Assembly: GCA_900547445.1 (NCBI GenBank)
Contig: URGJ01000021.1
Span: 1-27,496, forward strand
Origin: an uncultured Oscillospiraceae bacterium
GTDB lineage: Bacteria > Bacillota > Clostridia > Oscillospirales > Acutalibacteraceae
Direction: 5' to 3'
Length of the DNA stretch: 27,496 nucleotides
The notes beneath the pieces are model-generated. The model ran no database searches. It worked only from the letters and a program-made list of their open reading frames with translations, and had not been told where the DNA came from. This document shows positions 1 through 7,286 of this stretch, in pieces. Position numbers and translations under genes: made by a program. How positions within the stretch are numbered: the first letter of the stretch is position 1; each line of letters begins with the position of its first letter.

Positions 1-57
1 CCATTCGTCACTTATTTTTTATTGCCAACTGTAACATATCTATTGTAAACCTACAAA

Positions 58-83
58 GCCTAACTGCTAAGCCAAGTTTAGGC
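58..83. repeat. Short inverted repeat before the first promoter
   Basis: GCCTAA at 58-63 and TTAGGC at 78-83 form 6-bp arms ending two bases before the -35 box. It could be an operator, or the weak terminator of a gene lying before the window. Nothing else is recognised in bases 1-85. Confidence 0.3.
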
Positions 84-85
84 CA

Positions 86-114
86 TTGACAAGAGTTAAT
101 ATTTAGTGTAAAAT
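86..114 (+). promoter_or_regulatory. Housekeeping sigma promoter for the PqqD/peptidase pair
   Basis: A perfect -35 TTGACA at 86-91 and a -10 TAAAAT at 109-114 are separated by 17 bp. The first start codon lies at 162 with GGGAGGA at 148-154, which leaves a short untranslated leader of about 40 nt. Confidence 0.75.
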
Positions 115-161
115 AATTTTTATTAATTATATCCGTAAACGAATTTCGGGAGGATATTCAT

Positions 162-428
162 ATGAAACTAAAGTATAATTTTGTGACAAACAAGGTTGCC
201 GACAGAATCGTGGCGGTCGCAGTAGGTGATGACGCTCAAAAATTCAACGGCTTTATTAAAATGAACGATACGGGAGCATTTATATTTAATATGCTTAGAA
301 ACGATGTAACCGTGGACGAAATTGCCGATGCTATGAAAAGGGAATATGAAGGAGTAAGCGAAGACGAACTCCGATCGACGGTTAGTAAGTTTATCGATAA
401 TCTCAGAGAGTCGGACGTGTTAGAATAA
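162..428 (+). CDS. PqqD-family peptide-chaperone-like protein
   Basis: An 88-residue protein with the PqqD/RiPP-recognition-element pattern: an N-terminal beta-rich part, a LNxTGAxIW-like stretch seen here as MNDTGAFIFNML (about residues 34-45), then the helical segment TVDEIADAM and a C-terminal helix ending NLRESDVLE. In characterised systems such proteins bind leader peptides and present them to a radical SAM or other modifying enzyme. Here no radical SAM gene and no obvious precursor peptide follow; the next gene is a peptidase. The start ATG has a strong GGGAGGA site. The stop TAA shares its last base with the ATG of the next gene, so the two are translationally coupled. Family assignment is fairly sure; the substrate is unknown. 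Confidence 0.75.
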   Translation: MKLKYNFVTNKVADRIVAVAVGDDAQKFNGFIKMNDTGAFIFNMLRNDVTVDEIADAMKREYEGVSEDELRSTVSKFIDNLRESDVLE

Positions 429-931
429 TGGCGGAAGCGGATTTGAAAAGTATAGCCGACTTGCTTAAAACGCAGGACGAGGTAATGAGCCGCACCCGAG
501 GCACCAGTATGCGCCCACTGCTCAGACAAGGGCGTGATATCGTTGTGATTAAGCGACCCGAGTTTCCGCTAAAGGCGGGAGACGTGCCGCTTTACCGCGT
601 AAAGGGCAAAAAGGAGCTTGTCCTCCACCGAATTTTAAAGGTGAGAGAGGACGGCGTTTACATTATTCGTGGTGACAATCTTTTTGTTAAAGAGCATGTC
701 GCGGAGTCGCAGATAGTCGGCGTTATGAAGGCGTTTTACAGAGATGGCAAATACTGCGACTGTGAAAAAAGCCATAAGTACAGGGTTTATATCTTTCTTA
801 ACCGCGCGGCTTATCCCGCGCGATATCTTTGGAAGTGCATACTAAGGCCTAAGCTTGCCGGTATTTACAAAAAAATTTTCAGGCGGGCAGGTCTTATTTC
901 CAATGCGGAAGAAAATATTGACAAAATGTAG
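428..931 (+). CDS. Soluble S24/S26 (SipW-like) serine peptidase
   Basis: A 167-residue protein with the signal-peptidase fold signature. GTSMRPLL carries the likely nucleophile Ser27. LVLHRI carries His67 where bacterial type I signal peptidases have Lys, as in the Ser-His dyad of the SipW/ER-type enzymes. RGDN follows at about residues 79-82. No convincing membrane helix is visible at either end, unlike real signal peptidases, so it probably acts in the cytoplasm or on a membrane-docked partner. The C-terminal 60 residues are basic and aromatic. It starts in the TAATG overlap with the PqqD-like gene, which suggests a joint role such as trimming a leader or peptide bound by that protein. That role is inference. 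An alternative is a regulatory protease or a degenerate LexA-type domain. Confidence 0.7.
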   Translation: MAEADLKSIADLLKTQDEVMSRTRGTSMRPLLRQGRDIVVIKRPEFPLKAGDVPLYRVKGKKELVLHRILKVREDGVYIIRGDNLFVKEHVAESQIVGVMKAFYRDGKYCDCEKSHKYRVYIFLNRAAYPARYLWKCILRPKLAGIYKKIFRRAGLISNAEENIDKM

Positions 932-974
932 TTTTTAATTTATATTTGTATTCAGAACTGTTCGGAGGCAAATT

Positions 975-3800
975 ATGAGAAGATATGAAAACCCGCTTAA
1001 AACGAGTGAAAACAGGCTAAGGCCAAGAAGCTGGTACATTCCGGAGGGCAGCGAAATTTGTCCGCTTAATGGCGAATGGCGGTTCGTTTATTTTGAAAAC
1101 GGCGACAGAGTCGGGGAAATAACCGAGTGGGGTAATATTACCGTTCCATCCTGTTGGCAGCTTGAGGGTTACGGCAAGCCAAACTATACAAATATCAACT
1201 ATCCTTTTCCCTGTGACCCTCCGTATGTTCCGGACATTAACCCTGTCGGGGTTTACGAGCGCAGCTTTCAGGTGACTGACGGGAGTCTTGAAACATACCT
1301 TGTTTTTGAAGGTGTTTCCTCTGAGGCGGAGGTATATATTAACGGAAGATATGTTGGGTTTACGCAGGGAAGCCGCCTCATGGCGGAGTTTGATATAAGC
1401 GAATTTGTAAGTTCCGGCACAAATACGGTTAGGGTTTACGTACGCAAGTGGTGTTGCGGAAGCTATCTTGAGGATCAGGACGCTTTCCGTTTCAGCGGCA
1501 TCTTTAGAGACGTTTATATTCTCTCCCGTCCACACGGTCATATATTTGACTTGGATATAAGAACTGAGGAAAACAGCATAATCTGCACCGCAGACACGAA
1601 TTTTACCGCCGAGCTGTATGACGGCGAATCGTTATTGTCTTCGAGCATTTCCGATGAAGGCAAATTATGCTTTACTGTTGATACACCAAAGCTTTGGACA
1701 GCTGAAACCCCGAATCTTTATACTGTTAAGCTTACCGCCGCAGGGGAGACAATAACGCGCAAGGTAGGATTTCGCACTATTGAAATTTCCGCCGATTACG
1801 AGTTTCTTATAAACGGCACGCCCGTGAAGCTTAAGGGTGTAAACCACCACGATACCCACCCGGAAAAGGGCTGGACTATGTCGGAGGAGGATTACGTCCG
1901 CGACCTGAAGCTTATGAAGGAGCTTAACATTAATACTATAAGAACCTAACATTATCCGCCGAGTCCCAAGTTCCTTGACTACTGCGACGAAATGGGCTTT
2001 TATGTGATACTTGAAACCGATATCGAGACCCACGGAATTTTAAGGAGATATGCAAATGTCGGATACGGCTATGATGTTGAATCGACCGACTGGCCCTGCG
2101 TGCATCCCGAATGGAAAGCGGAATTTTTAAGCCGTATGGAGCGCGCCTATGAGCGGGATAAAATCCATTCTTCTATTATTATGTGGTCTACGGGCAACGA
2201 AAGCGGCTACGGCGAAAATCAACACGATATGATTGAATGGCTGAAAGCGCGCGACAAGGTTCGCCTTGCCCACTGCGAGGACGCATCAAGGAAGGGTACG
2301 CCCGACAATACCGATGTTTTCTCTATGATGTACCCCTCGGTGGACACGATTAGGGACTGGGCTAATAACGATAAAATCAATCAACCCGTATTTATGTGCG
2401 AATACGCCCACGCCATGGGCAACGGTCCCGGCGGTGTTTGGGATTACTGGAACGCGATATATGAAAACAAAAAGCTTATAGGCGGCTGTGTATGGGAATG
2501 GGCGGATCATGTGGTTCTTGACGGCGGCGTGCAGAAGTACGGCGGCGATTTTGAGGGCGAGCTTACCCACGACGGCAATTTCTGCTGTGACGGTATGGTG
2601 TTTGCAGACCGAAGCTTTAAGGCGGGTACTTATGAAATTAAAAACGCCTACGCTCCCTTCCGCATAAGGTGGGAGGACGGCACGCTTAAGCTTAAAAATT
2701 GCTTTGACTTCACATCGTTCGACGGATATTCCTTTGAATATGAAATTACAGCGGACGGCGAGTCCCTTGAGAAAAAAATAGTGCGGCTCAACACAAAACC
2801 GCAGGATGAGTTTACTCTTACACCCCTTGTTCAGCTTCCTGAAAACTGTAAGCTTGGCTGTTATATAACTGTAAGAATGATTAATTCCGATGATTTTGAG
2901 GTGGGATGTCTTGAAGAGCGTCTTCCCGTTCCCACAGTAATTGACGAACCGCAAAAACAGCCCCTTGAGTTGCGCAACGGCGATTTTGAAATCATAGCTG
3001 AGGGTGAAAATTTCCTCTATGTCCTTTCTAAGCAGACGGGTATGTTTGAGAATATTACGGTAAAGGGCGAGGAACAGCTCAAAGCTCCTGCAAAGCTTTC
3101 TTACTTCCGTGCAACTACCGATAATGACCGAAATATGAAGGCGTTGTGGGATAGGACAAACATTTGGCAGGGCGAAAATTTTGACTGTGTGTTTACAAAG
3201 ATATATTCCTGCGAGGTTTCGGGTAATAAAGCGGTGTTTACCGCATCGTCCGCCGGCGTTTCGCGCAAGCCTTTCTTTAATTTTACGCTTTCCTACGAAT
3301 TCTTTGCCGATGGCTCTGTAAATGTATCACTTAACGGTAAAATCAGGGATAATGTTGTTTGGCTGCCGCGGCTCGGCTTTGAGTTTAAGCTTCCGTATGA
3401 AAAGGACAGCTTTACCTATTTCGGCAACGGACCGCTTGAAAGCTACCGCGATATGACCCACCACGGAGTCGTCGCGTTTCACGAAAGCAACGCTGACAAC
3501 GAGTATGTAAATTATGTCCGTCCGCAGGAGCATGGCAACCATACCGACTGCAAGCTGCTGAATATTGACAATTCCCTAAAATTCAGCGCGGAGAATATGG
3601 AGATAAGCGTACTTCACCACAGTATTGAGACCCTTGCTTCTGCCGAACATACCGACGAGCTTAAAAAATCCGACGGCACACAGGTAAGGGTGGATTACAA
3701 GGTTTCGGGAATCGGCTCTAATTCCTGCGGCCCCCAGCTTTGCGAAAAATATCGGCTTAGTGAAAAGGATATTTCTTTTAAATTTACATTGTCAGTATAA
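975..3800 (+). pseudogene. lacZ: Beta-galactosidase (GH2, LacZ type), interrupted by one in-frame TAA
   Basis: Reading frame 975-3800 encodes a GH2 beta-galactosidase of about 941 codons, against roughly 1,020 for E. coli LacZ, with a single stop TAA at 1947-1949. The start has GGAGG at 964-968. The N-terminal half holds the sugar-binding jelly roll (LNGEWRF, PVGVYERSF) and Ig-like domain and ends in the first barrel segment at NINTIRT. The same frame continues directly as HYPPSPKFLDYCDEMGFY, so the stop replaces the Ser of the usual RTSHYPP motif. The acid/base Glu (TGNESG, about codon 409) and nucleophile Glu (CEYAHAMGN, about codon 476) are intact, as is the C-terminal small-chain domain. 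The next ATG, at 1992, has no ribosome binding site. Either a fresh nonsense mutation (one base from TCA) or a sequencing error; TAA ends other genes here, so recoding is unlikely. Confidence 0.85.
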
Positions 3801-3810
3801 TATTTAAAAC

Positions 3811-3842
3811 GCAAACCGCCCCGAAAAATCGGGGCGGTTTGC
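3811..3842. terminator. Strong hairpin terminator after lacZ, probably bidirectional
   Basis: A perfect 14-bp stem, GCAAACCGCCCCGA at 3811-3824 and its complement at 3829-3842, encloses an AAAA loop ten bases after the lacZ stop. The U-tract is weak on both sides (TTATG on plus, GTTTTAAAT on minus). It sits between the convergent lacZ and noc genes and can serve both. Confidence 0.8.
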
Positions 3843-3909
3843 TTATGGGGATGAATATGGTGGGTATTTAAAAACCGTCAGATTATTTATACAGGGGAGG
3901 TATAAGTAT

Positions 3910-4746
3910 CTAACAGATTTTTAACTGTTTAAAGCGGTCGGAGTCGGAGCCTTTTCGTATCCTTACCTTAAATTCTATATACTTTTCAGTTTCGTATTTA
4001 CGAGATTTTGCGTCTATTCCAGAGTTTTGAAGTGTGGAAAGCAACTTTGAAAGGCTGTTGGAAAAAAGGCGGACATCGCCTATTGCCGACTTCCGCACAG
4101 GCTCGTCCTGTTCCGTGACCTGTGGCTTTTCCTTGGGGTTAATGATACTGAGAATATATTGCTCGGTTTGGCTCACGGTAAGTCCTTCGGCTATTATGCG
4201 GTTGAGAGCCTCTTCGCGCTTGTCCTCTGGCAGTTTTAAAAGCGCGCGCGCGTGTCGCTCAGTAAGGCGGGCGGAACTTATTCGCTCTTTTATATTATCG
4301 CTTAAATTTAATAGTCTCAGCTTGTTTGAAAGACCGGACTGAGAAATACCGAGTCTTGCCGCCGCCTCCGACTGGGAAATACCGTATTCAGAAATCAGGC
4401 GGTTTATGCCTTCCGCTTCCTCAAAAACAGTTAGGTTGCTACGCTGGAGATTTTCTAATATGGAATAAAGCGCGGCAGTTTCGTCGTCAGTTTTATGTAT
4501 AACGCAGGGAACGCGGCGCAATCCTGCCATCATAGCCGCCTTTAGGCGCCGTTCCCCCGCAATTAACTGATAGCCGCCGTCCAAGGTTTTACGAATGATA
4601 AGAGGTTGAATTATACCGCTTGCCTGTATACTGTCGCTTAAGGCTTTAAGCTCGTATTCGTCAAAGCTTTTCCGCGGTTGGTTAGGCGAAGCTTTTATTT
4701 CGGAGGGTTTCAGCATAACAAGCTTTTTATCTGAAAAAGTATACAT
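3910..4746 (-). CDS. noc: Nucleoid occlusion protein / ParB-like CTPase
   Basis: A 278-residue ParB-family protein. The N-terminal ParB domain shows NQPRKSF (about 22-28), GIIQPLIIR and the CTP-binding AGERRLKAAMMAG, then ENLQRSNL. A helix-turn-helix follows (YGISQSEAAARLGISQSGLS, about 125-144). The C-terminal part is short and variable. The position directly downstream of rsmG matches the rsmG-noc order of Bacillus and relatives, which is why Noc is preferred over Spo0J/ParB; no ParA (Soj) gene is adjacent. In characterised species Noc binds chromosomal sites, spreads with CTP and keeps division away from the nucleoid. The start ATG is preceded by GGGAGG and by its own promoter. The Noc versus ParB choice is context-based. 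Confidence 0.8.
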   Translation of the reverse strand: MYTFSDKKLVMLKPSEIKASPNQPRKSFDEYELKALSDSIQASGIIQPLIIRKTLDGGYQLIAGERRLKAAMMAGLRRVPCVIHKTDDETAALYSILENLQRSNLTVFEEAEGINRLISEYGISQSEAAARLGISQSGLSNKLRLLNLSDNIKERISSARLTERHARALLKLPEDKREEALNRIIAEGLTVSQTEQYILSIINPKEKPQVTEQDEPVRKSAIGDVRLFSNSLSKLLSTLQNSGIDAKSRKYETEKYIEFKVRIRKGSDSDRFKQLKIC

Positions 4747-4779
4747 TGTATTCCTCCCTACATTTTTCTTACGTTTATT

Positions 4780-4807
4780 ATTTTACATAATTTTGAAGCT
4801 TTGTAAA
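4780..4807 (-). promoter_or_regulatory. Promoter for noc
   Basis: On the minus strand, TTTACA (4807-4802) and TAAAAT (4785-4780) are 16 bp apart, about 35 nt before the noc start codon. With the terminator at 4843-4866 this separates noc from rsmG as its own transcription unit. Confidence 0.6.
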
Positions 4808-4842
4808 GAAAAACACATCGGGCAAAATCGCCCTCTTACAAC

Positions 4843-4866
4843 AAAAAAAGCCGCGTTAAAGCGGCT
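4843..4866 (-). terminator. Intrinsic terminator overlapping the rsmG stop
   Basis: Read on the minus strand, AGCCGC-loop-GCGGCT (4866-4849) is followed by a run of seven T (4849-4843). The rsmG stop codon at 4858-4856 lies in the loop, so the last codons of the gene form the hairpin. Confidence 0.75.
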
Positions 4867-5575
4867 GTTTTGATATATTAGAGGGATTTCGCGGATATTT
4901 TGTCGGCGTTTGCGATATTTTTTTTGTAATCACGAAGGCTCGATGCTCATTTCCTGTTAGGGTTTCGCATATAATATTAGGTTTTTCCCCTCCGAGAAGC
5001 CTTGCGGCGTTGCATGCCGCCGCAGCTTCTTCTTTAGCCGAGGCGCCCTTCATCGCGACAAAAACACCGCCCTTTTTTACAAGGGGCAGGCAATATTCCG
5101 CTAATGATGGCAGTGCAGCTACGGCTCTCGCGCAGGCAATATCATATTTTTCACGATGCAGGGGACTTTTGCCCGCGTCCTCCGCACGCATATGAAGGGT
5201 ACAAACTCCCTCAAGCCCCGTTTTCTCTATAACATCATTTAAAAATACAAGCCTTTTATTAAGACTGTCAAGAAGCGTCACCTGAATATCGGGCCGCATA
5301 ATTTTAAGCACCATACCGGGGAAGCCCGCGCCCGTGCCGACATCGATAAGCGTATCCCCTTTGTTTGGCTTTATGTGCTTTAAAAAGAGAATACAGTCGT
5401 AAAAATGTTTGTAAAGCACCTCTTCGGGGTCGGTTATGGCGGTGAGATTGATTTTTTCATTCCACGAAAGCAGTAAATTCCCGTATAGGTTAAGCCTTTC
5501 GACCCTTTCGCCGTCAAGCTTTGCACCGAATTCGGCGCACATTTCCGATATCTTTTCAAGATGAAAGTCAATCAT
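4856..5575 (-). CDS. rsmG: 16S rRNA (guanine527-N7)-methyltransferase RsmG
   Basis: A 239-residue class I SAM methyltransferase that makes m7G527 of 16S rRNA. Characteristic segments are SWNEKINLTAITDPEE, the SAM loop LIDVGTGAGFPG (about residues 70-81), TLLDSLNKRLVFL and CARAVAALPSL. The ATG at 5575 is chosen although the frame is open 28 codons further up, because GGGAGG lies at 5590-5585 and the protein then begins at the usual MIDFHLEKI-type N-terminus. It overlaps the end of trmB by 8 nt, so the two are probably cotranslated. Family length is normal. The gene ends inside its own terminator, and noc follows under a separate promoter. Confidence 0.93.
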   Translation of the reverse strand: MIDFHLEKISEMCAEFGAKLDGERVERLNLYGNLLLSWNEKINLTAITDPEEVLYKHFYDCILFLKHIKPNKGDTLIDVGTGAGFPGMVLKIMRPDIQVTLLDSLNKRLVFLNDVIEKTGLEGVCTLHMRAEDAGKSPLHREKYDIACARAVAALPSLAEYCLPLVKKGGVFVAMKGASAKEEAAAACNAARLLGGEKPNIICETLTGNEHRAFVITKKISQTPTKYPRNPSNISKQPL

Positions 5576-6257
5576 TTTCGTTTCCTCCCGAAATATAGGC
5601 TTCAAGACGGTATATCGGAAGCCCAAGTGAAACAAATTTATGCTCGTACTCGGTCTCAATATTATCGGTAAATCCGCTGTTGTGCAGATCGAGAGACAGG
5701 TTTTTCAGGGCAAATCCGCAGGAGGTCAAAGCCTCTATCGAAAATTCAAAAAAACGCGGGTTATCGGTTTTTTGGTGGATTTCCGCCCCCGGTTTCATAA
5801 GTTCCTTATATATTTCAAGAAAACGCGGGTGGGTAAGCCGGTGTACAGCGTACTTATTTTTAGGAAACGGACAACTGAAATTAAGGAAAATATTCTCTAT
5901 ACTGCCGGGCTTAATGTATTTAGGCAGATATTCCGCAGCGCACTTCATAAACCGAACATTGGCAATACCTTCTTCCTTAACCCTTTCACAGGCGGATACA
6001 ATAACGTTTGCGTCCTTTTCAACGGCTATAAGGTTAATATCGGGATTGCGGCGCGCAAATTCGGCAGCAAATCCTCCCTTGCCACAGCCGATTTCCAGCA
6101 TATAGGGAGCGATGCGTTTAAACCATTGATCGAAATCAATATACTCCTTTTTTTGAGCTGCGGTAGTAAAGTTCCTGTCCTCGATATCGCTGATAAACAG
6201 TATATCCGAGACTGCCGAAAGTCTTTCGTCAAGGTGTTTCTTTTTTCTCATTCTCAT
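5568..6257 (-). CDS. trmB: tRNA (guanine46-N7)-methyltransferase TrmB, variant signature
   Basis: About 229 residues. The SAM loop MLEIGCGKGGFAAEFARRNP, AVEKDANV, the C-terminal KTDNPRFFEFS and the TEYEHKF segment match TrmB, which makes m7G46 in the tRNA variable loop. The start ATG at 6257 (MRMRKKK, typical of the family) is preferred over one four codons earlier because GGTGA lies at the right distance. The usual NFSDPWPKxRHxKRRL signature reads NFSCPFPKNKYAVHRL here: the Asp is Cys and several basic residues are lost, although the rest of the gene is intact. The Asp is considered catalytically important in characterised TrmB, so this may be a lineage variant or a change of activity. A terminator-like hairpin ends only 20 nt before the start codon. 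Confidence 0.87.
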   Translation of the reverse strand: MRMRKKKHLDERLSAVSDILFISDIEDRNFTTAAQKKEYIDFDQWFKRIAPYMLEIGCGKGGFAAEFARRNPDINLIAVEKDANVIVSACERVKEEGIANVRFMKCAAEYLPKYIKPGSIENIFLNFSCPFPKNKYAVHRLTHPRFLEIYKELMKPGAEIHQKTDNPRFFEFSIEALTSCGFALKNLSLDLHNSGFTDNIETEYEHKFVSLGLPIYRLEAYISGGNEND

Positions 6258-6277
6258 ATAAATCACCAAATATAAAA

Positions 6278-6298
6278 TCAGCGGCTTTTAGTCGCTGA
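6278..6298 (-). terminator. Terminator/attenuator between the membrane-protein gene and trmB
   Basis: On the minus strand an 8-bp stem with one wobble (GTCGCTGA and TCAGCGGC on plus, loop TTTTA) is followed by TTTTATATTT. The T-run continues straight into the trmB ribosome binding site, leaving no room for a promoter between hairpin and gene. Confidence 0.65.
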
Positions 6299-6323
6299 CC
6301 TTTAATAGAATGTTTTATTGAAT

Positions 6324-7163
6324 TCAAATAATAAAGTATTTTTCATCCGTCGTAGTTGATGTTTTGTGAGAGCGAACGGTTTTAATATTGGAGAGTGAAA
6401 AATGTGAAAAACTAAAGGCGGCGATGAATATTCCGAAGTCGAGGAGAGAAAGGCTTGTTGCGTTAGATGTATGAAGATAAGCCCCGTCGGTTGCAAAATT
6501 AATAATAAAATGCGGAACAGCCTGCGTGAAGCACAGAATAACCGAAACAAAACCCGAAGCCATAAGTTTGCGGAAATTGCTTTCTGAATCAATTCCGTTG
6601 TAAAGCTTTCCAAAGCTTATAAAGAAAAGCAAAATAACGCAGTAAGCCGCTAAAATCAGTATATTATCGGTTATAAGCGCAAGCGAGGATATCGCTGTAA
6701 AAGAACAGATAATTTTCATAATGAAATATGCCGACGGAAAAATTGAAAGAACGCGAGGGAGGTTAAAATTTATAAAGCCAGACATTCCGTATAAAAGAAA
6801 ATAAATTGCGGCTAAGATGCCTGAAATAGTAAGCAAGGTTGTCTGCCAATGCATTACAACTCCTAAGAAGCTTTGGTCTAAAATACTGCTTATTATGCTG
6901 ATAACAGCAAGAAACGAGCTTACGGCGATAAACGGGTTGATTTTAGGAGGATGTTCAGGATTTCTGTGACCGGTAAAGCATATAATCGCCATCGAGACGC
7001 AAACAGCGATTATAAGCGCCAAAAAATAAAATCCGACGGTTTTGTATTCTATCTTAAAAAATCCGGTATCGGTTTCAATTGTAAAAAAAAGCTGGAGTGT
7101 ACGCAGTAACAGGCTTAGCGGTAATGTTAAGCAAAAAAACAGAACAATTTTTTTATATTTCAT
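6324..7163 (-). CDS. Unrecognised polytopic membrane protein
   Basis: A 279-residue protein that I do not recognise. It is strongly hydrophobic with about eight likely membrane helices: roughly residues 4-26, 44-62, 79-97, 107-129, 139-158, 162-186, 200-220 and 238-258. The C-terminal tail is short, Ser/Thr/Lys-rich and probably cytoplasmic. No catalytic motif, transporter signature or metal-binding cluster is evident. The ATG is preceded by GAGGTG, and a good promoter lies about 70 nt upstream, so it looks like a real expressed gene. It is divergent from spoIID and followed by a hairpin and then trmB-rsmG. The adjacent sporulation gene hints at, but does not show, a cell-envelope or sporulation role. 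Confidence 0.75.
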   Translation of the reverse strand: MKYKKIVLFFCLTLPLSLLLRTLQLFFTIETDTGFFKIEYKTVGFYFLALIIAVCVSMAIICFTGHRNPEHPPKINPFIAVSSFLAVISIISSILDQSFLGVVMHWQTTLLTISGILAAIYFLLYGMSGFINFNLPRVLSIFPSAYFIMKIICSFTAISSLALITDNILILAAYCVILLFFISFGKLYNGIDSESNFRKLMASGFVSVILCFTQAVPHFIINFATDGAYLHTSNATSLSLLDFGIFIAAFSFSHFSLSNIKTVRSHKTSTTTDEKYFII

Positions 7164-7230
7164 TATTTAACACCTCAAAAAGTAATTAAATTGAAATTTC
7201 TATCATAGAATATTAACACATATAATATAT

Positions 7231-7259
7231 ATTTTATATCTTTAACGTGAAAAAGTCAA
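7231..7259 (-). promoter_or_regulatory. Promoter for the membrane-protein gene
   Basis: On the minus strand, TTGACT (7259-7254) and TAAAAT (7236-7231) are 17 bp apart. It lies within the 123-bp gap shared with divergent spoIID. A sporulation-type promoter for spoIID could not be assigned in the same AT-rich stretch. Confidence 0.65.
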
Positions 7260-7286
7260 TGTTTATATGGCTGAAGAAGGTAAATT

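Noticed and set aside
2286..2954. Open frame of 222 codons on the minus strand inside lacZ
   Set aside because: It is antisense to conserved LacZ sequence containing the catalytic Glu residues, has no ribosome binding site and no family resemblance.
975..3800. TAA as a reassigned sense codon in lacZ
   Set aside because: TAA is used as the normal stop of many intact genes here, including the PqqD-like gene, infB, rbfA and mscS, so a recoded genome is excluded.
4820..4833. GGGC/GCCC mini-hairpin in front of noc
   Set aside because: Only four GC pairs and no T-run on either strand; the nearby hairpin at 4843-4866 explains termination of rsmG.
5640..6275. Long plus-strand open frame opposite trmB
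   Set aside because: It mirrors the trmB coding sequence, which has clear SAM-binding motifs; the antisense translation has low-complexity, unrecognisable sequence.
7201..7286. Sigma-E promoter for spoIID
   Set aside because: Several ATA-rich stretches partly fit, but none has correctly spaced -35 and -10 elements, so none is annotated.
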